Shown in pieces: positions 61,431 through 64,000 of a stretch of DNA of 64,000 bases. Numbering within the stretch: the stretch's first letter is position 1; the number at the start of each line of letters is the position of its first letter. The DNA is from Metallyticus violacea. Lineage: Eukaryota > Arthropoda > Insecta > Mantodea > Metallyticidae. The stretch lies in NCBI GenBank assembly GCA_030762175.1, contig CM060846.1, forward strand, positions 311,718,012 to 311,782,011, read 5' to 3'. The notes beneath the pieces are model-generated. The model did no database searches and was not told the origin of the DNA. It saw only the letters and a list, made by a program, of their open reading frames with translations. A program made the position numbers and the translations under genes.

Positions 61431-62974
61431 TAATACAAATCGTAACAAGAATTATCAGTCGTTTGTTTTATATATTTACCTATTTCTATAGCGCATAGAT
61501 TACGTCAAATGACTGAGGTATTAGTCCGGTGCTTTTCAAGGTTAAAAAAAAACGAATTTCTTCTTATCTCCAGGCTCATATAACGAAAATGAATCATTCT
61601 GTGTGCCTCAGTAGTTTTGTTGTGACGTTAACGGTGAGCACATAAATAAATACAAAATTAAATGGAAGTGTTAATGTGAAAACGAGCTAGAGAGGTAATT
61701 TACAGGTGCAGGCCTGAGTTCCCCGGCACTGCTGTATATAAGTTGACCATTTGGATACTTTTTACTCTTAAGGGATGTAGGAAATAAAATAATGATATAT
61801 TTGGACGTTCGAGTGTTGAGAGCTCTTACTTGTCTTGTTGTTATAGATATAGATATTGATATAGAAATGAAGTGTTAGGTGTAAATTAGAGTGTTTTCAA
61901 GCCACGTAGTAAAACAACACTTTTCTTGCAGCAATTGAAGCTGTTTCATAGGCTAACACACAGTTTTTCTATTTTACTTTTGTGTTTACGTTCGTCATAC
62001 CCGTTGGTGTGAGAATCCATTTTCACACTTATTACGTAGAGTTGGGTGTTAACTCAGATAGGGGGCATCATGCTGGCTGATCGTGCCTTCTGCCAAGTGT
62101 ATTATTCATAGGAGCTCTCTTCTGGCCTACACCACACTCCTTTCCCACTCTAGCTACAAAACGCTGAAATATTCACGCACCTCACAACTCCCCTTGCACC
62201 AGCAGTGGCAATCTTTACTTCCCCCGTTTTTCTTGGTTGCTATTTTGTTCTCCTAGGCATCCTCTCTTGCTCTCAATATTTAAATGTGCAATTTCTCCTT
62301 CGGGAAATAATGTCAGCAAAGAAATTGCTGTTCTTTCCGGCATTTTGGTTAAAATACACCGAAAAAAACATAAGTTTGTAAATTTTCGAATATGCTCATA
62401 AACCTTTTTATTCAATTCCAAGTTAAGATATATTGCATTATTACGTCACGTTTTCAAGCATATTCTAACATAATAAGAAATGTACATTAATAAAGTGGAA
62501 CTGCAGTTGGAATGGAAAGGAACGTTCATATTGCCAAATTTAGAATAATTTGAAATAAAAACAGTTAATAGTAACAAGATGCAAAAGCCGTAGGCTCAAT
62601 ATTAAAGATTGGAAAAAATTAAATCCCTTTATTTCTGTGTCACTTCCTCAATGGGAATAATTACATTGGTCGCTTTTTGGTTACAATTCGCAAAAGAACT
62701 GCTTTCTGGGATAATTTCCATACCAATTGAAACAGCAGCCAACACCAACCAATAGTTAACGAAATTTTTTTGTTTCGATTTGCGCAAACCGAAAAAGACT
62801 ATGAGCTTAAAAAAGGGGAGTATGAACCTATTAATAAGCGTTCATACCAATGGGGACTAACATTCCTCATAAACTGTTACTATCAAATATTGAACACATT
62901 CATTGTTGCGTTAACATTGTAATAAGCCTAATAAAATTTAAGTTTCATTTCAGCCCAAATCATCTAGAAGCTTC
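60961..62974. other. Unassigned DNA
   Basis: No gene recognised. It contains the AAT microsatellite annotated separately. Confidence 0.4.
61384..61428. repeat. (AAT)n microsatellite
   Basis: About 45 bp of AAT/ATA units. Confidence 0.95.
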
Positions 62975-63225
62975 TATTGGTAGACAGTCCAAGCGGAATG
63001 GTTCAGGAGGTCCCGGGTTCAAATCCGTTGAGACCGGTCATCCGGACATTGAGTTACTTCGTGTTTTTACCTGGTCGCTTAGGCGAATCTTTCCTGTCCA
63101 AGAATTTTCCGCTCTACTATCTCATTTCATTCCGTTGGTTCTGTAACAGGGTCGAAAGTACTGGTGGACTGGTACCTTTATCTCCCTTTTTTCGGTTGTG
63201 GTGACGGCCTTTCCCTAGTAAGCAG
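62975..63225 (+). mobile_element. Truncated family C SINE
   Basis: Head rearranged (AGCGGAATGGTTCAGGAGG) but with a good B box GGGTTCAAATCC, then GAGACCGGTCATCCGGAC, ACCTGGTCGCTTAGGCGAA, TTTCCTGTCCAAGAATTTTC, ATCTCATTTCATTCCGTTGG, CAGGGTCGAAAGT and GTGGTGACGGCCTTTCCC. The 3' third found in other copies is missing. Confidence 0.75.
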
Positions 63226-64000
63226 CCCGTAAATCAAATAACCTCAATGTAAACTTTCTTTTATAAAACTGCTTTTTAATAATCTCTATTCTCCGATACT
63301 GGGCAGGATAGCTGCCGGTGCCTACATGTAGACAATATGAGATACAAAACGACGCAGGGTTTTTTAAAAAGAATATGTCAGATTTAAAGGCAATAGGGGG
63401 CATATTTTCATTGATGGTTTTATATGATTTTAATAATATTGTATACTCTTCAAGTTTCGTCTTATACATAGCATCTGCATGTGTGCTCCTGATGTCACAT
63501 GACATACCACCAGGCTAAACGCTTTCTGCTGTGGCTTGTCAATTAGTTTCATTGCGTATCCAGATATTAAATTCTTTAAAAACAAATTATATATGGCATA
63601 AACCTGAAGAGCTCTTCTATCTTCGTATATATCCAAACGTTTCTCTTATTTATCTTCATTTTAACAACCCTGTATGTTTTATGATTGGGCATACTGGACG
63701 TACCTTTAAATAATCATAGTTACAAATAGCGTTGACATTGGCAAGCATGTTACAGATAGCAGAGTTAAAATAGCTGATTTCTGAATTTTTTCTCATGTAT
63801 ACAGGTACAAAACTTTGATGTTTTTTTTTTCCTGGAACTGACATTACAGGTATCCAGTTTTTTTATTTTTGTTACGTTGACATGATACGCGTAAGGAATG
63901 AAATGTATCAGAGTTCTTCAGGAAAATAACGTAACTTTTCTGAAATCTTTTTTTCATAGCAACAGAGGTCGAGTGCGAATGTGAAAGTAAATTATTAATT
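63226..64000. other. Unassigned DNA to window end
   Basis: Short frames on both strands (63215-63844) show no domain. Nothing recognised. Confidence 0.4.

Noticed and set aside
1..64000. CRISPR array, operons or bacterial-type systems
   Set aside because: No regularly spaced direct repeats with unique spacers and no gene clusters. The repeat content is that of an insect-like nuclear genome.

Overview
This window looks like AT-rich, gene-poor euchromatin from an arthropod nuclear genome, most likely an insect with a large genome. The reasons are several mariner-type DNA transposons, many tRNA-derived SINEs with target-site duplications, ATT-type microsatellites, and no bacterial-style gene packing. 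I could not identify the species. I found no complete host protein-coding gene. Every recognisable protein trace is a broken transposase. The rest is intron-like or intergenic DNA carrying old repeats.

Layout. 0-9 kb holds simple repeats, a strong candidate recursive splice site at 3203 (+), a 92-bp mini-SINE at 4.4 kb, an N-terminal mariner transposase relic at 5.7-6.2 kb and a young full-length SINE at 6.25 kb. 9-21 kb is mostly unassigned, with a diverged SINE at 9.2 kb, a transposase C-terminal relic at 18.6 kb and a doubtful retrotransposon scrap at 20.7 kb. 21.2-22.1 kb is a 0.9-kb ACT-type trinucleotide array with a 27-bp higher-order period. 22.9-31.4 kb contains SINE copies, a plausible 102-nt coding exon at 26.3 kb (+), a nearly full-length mariner at 28.9-30.2 kb (- strand), and a SINE inserted inside an older SINE at 30.6-31.4 kb. 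35.5-37.5 kb has a foldback (long inverted repeat) element beside a second mariner. 39-46.7 kb has SINE copies, a 0.9-kb DDE transposase relic (45.0-45.9 kb, -) and another transposase tail (46.5 kb, +). 51.6-54.4 kb has a CT/TA microsatellite with a perfect palindrome, a solo mariner end, a perfect 120-bp inverted repeat flanked by a 15-bp target-site duplication, and two adjacent SINEs. 57-64 kb has two more SINEs and one transposase tail.

How the parts relate. Four SINE families recur, here called A to D. Several carry 11-12 bp target duplications, which implies non-LTR retrotransposon machinery acting in trans. The mariner relics show nonsense codons, frameshifts and changed catalytic residues, so none can encode an active enzyme. 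On the + strand a ratchet-type splice site and a frame-preserving exon candidate would both fit the window lying largely within a long intron of a + strand host gene. That is an inference only. The most unusual structure is the perfect inverted repeat at 53.1-53.4 kb. Its arms carry a hammerhead-like CTGAAGA...GAAAC pattern reminiscent of Penelope-like retroelement termini.
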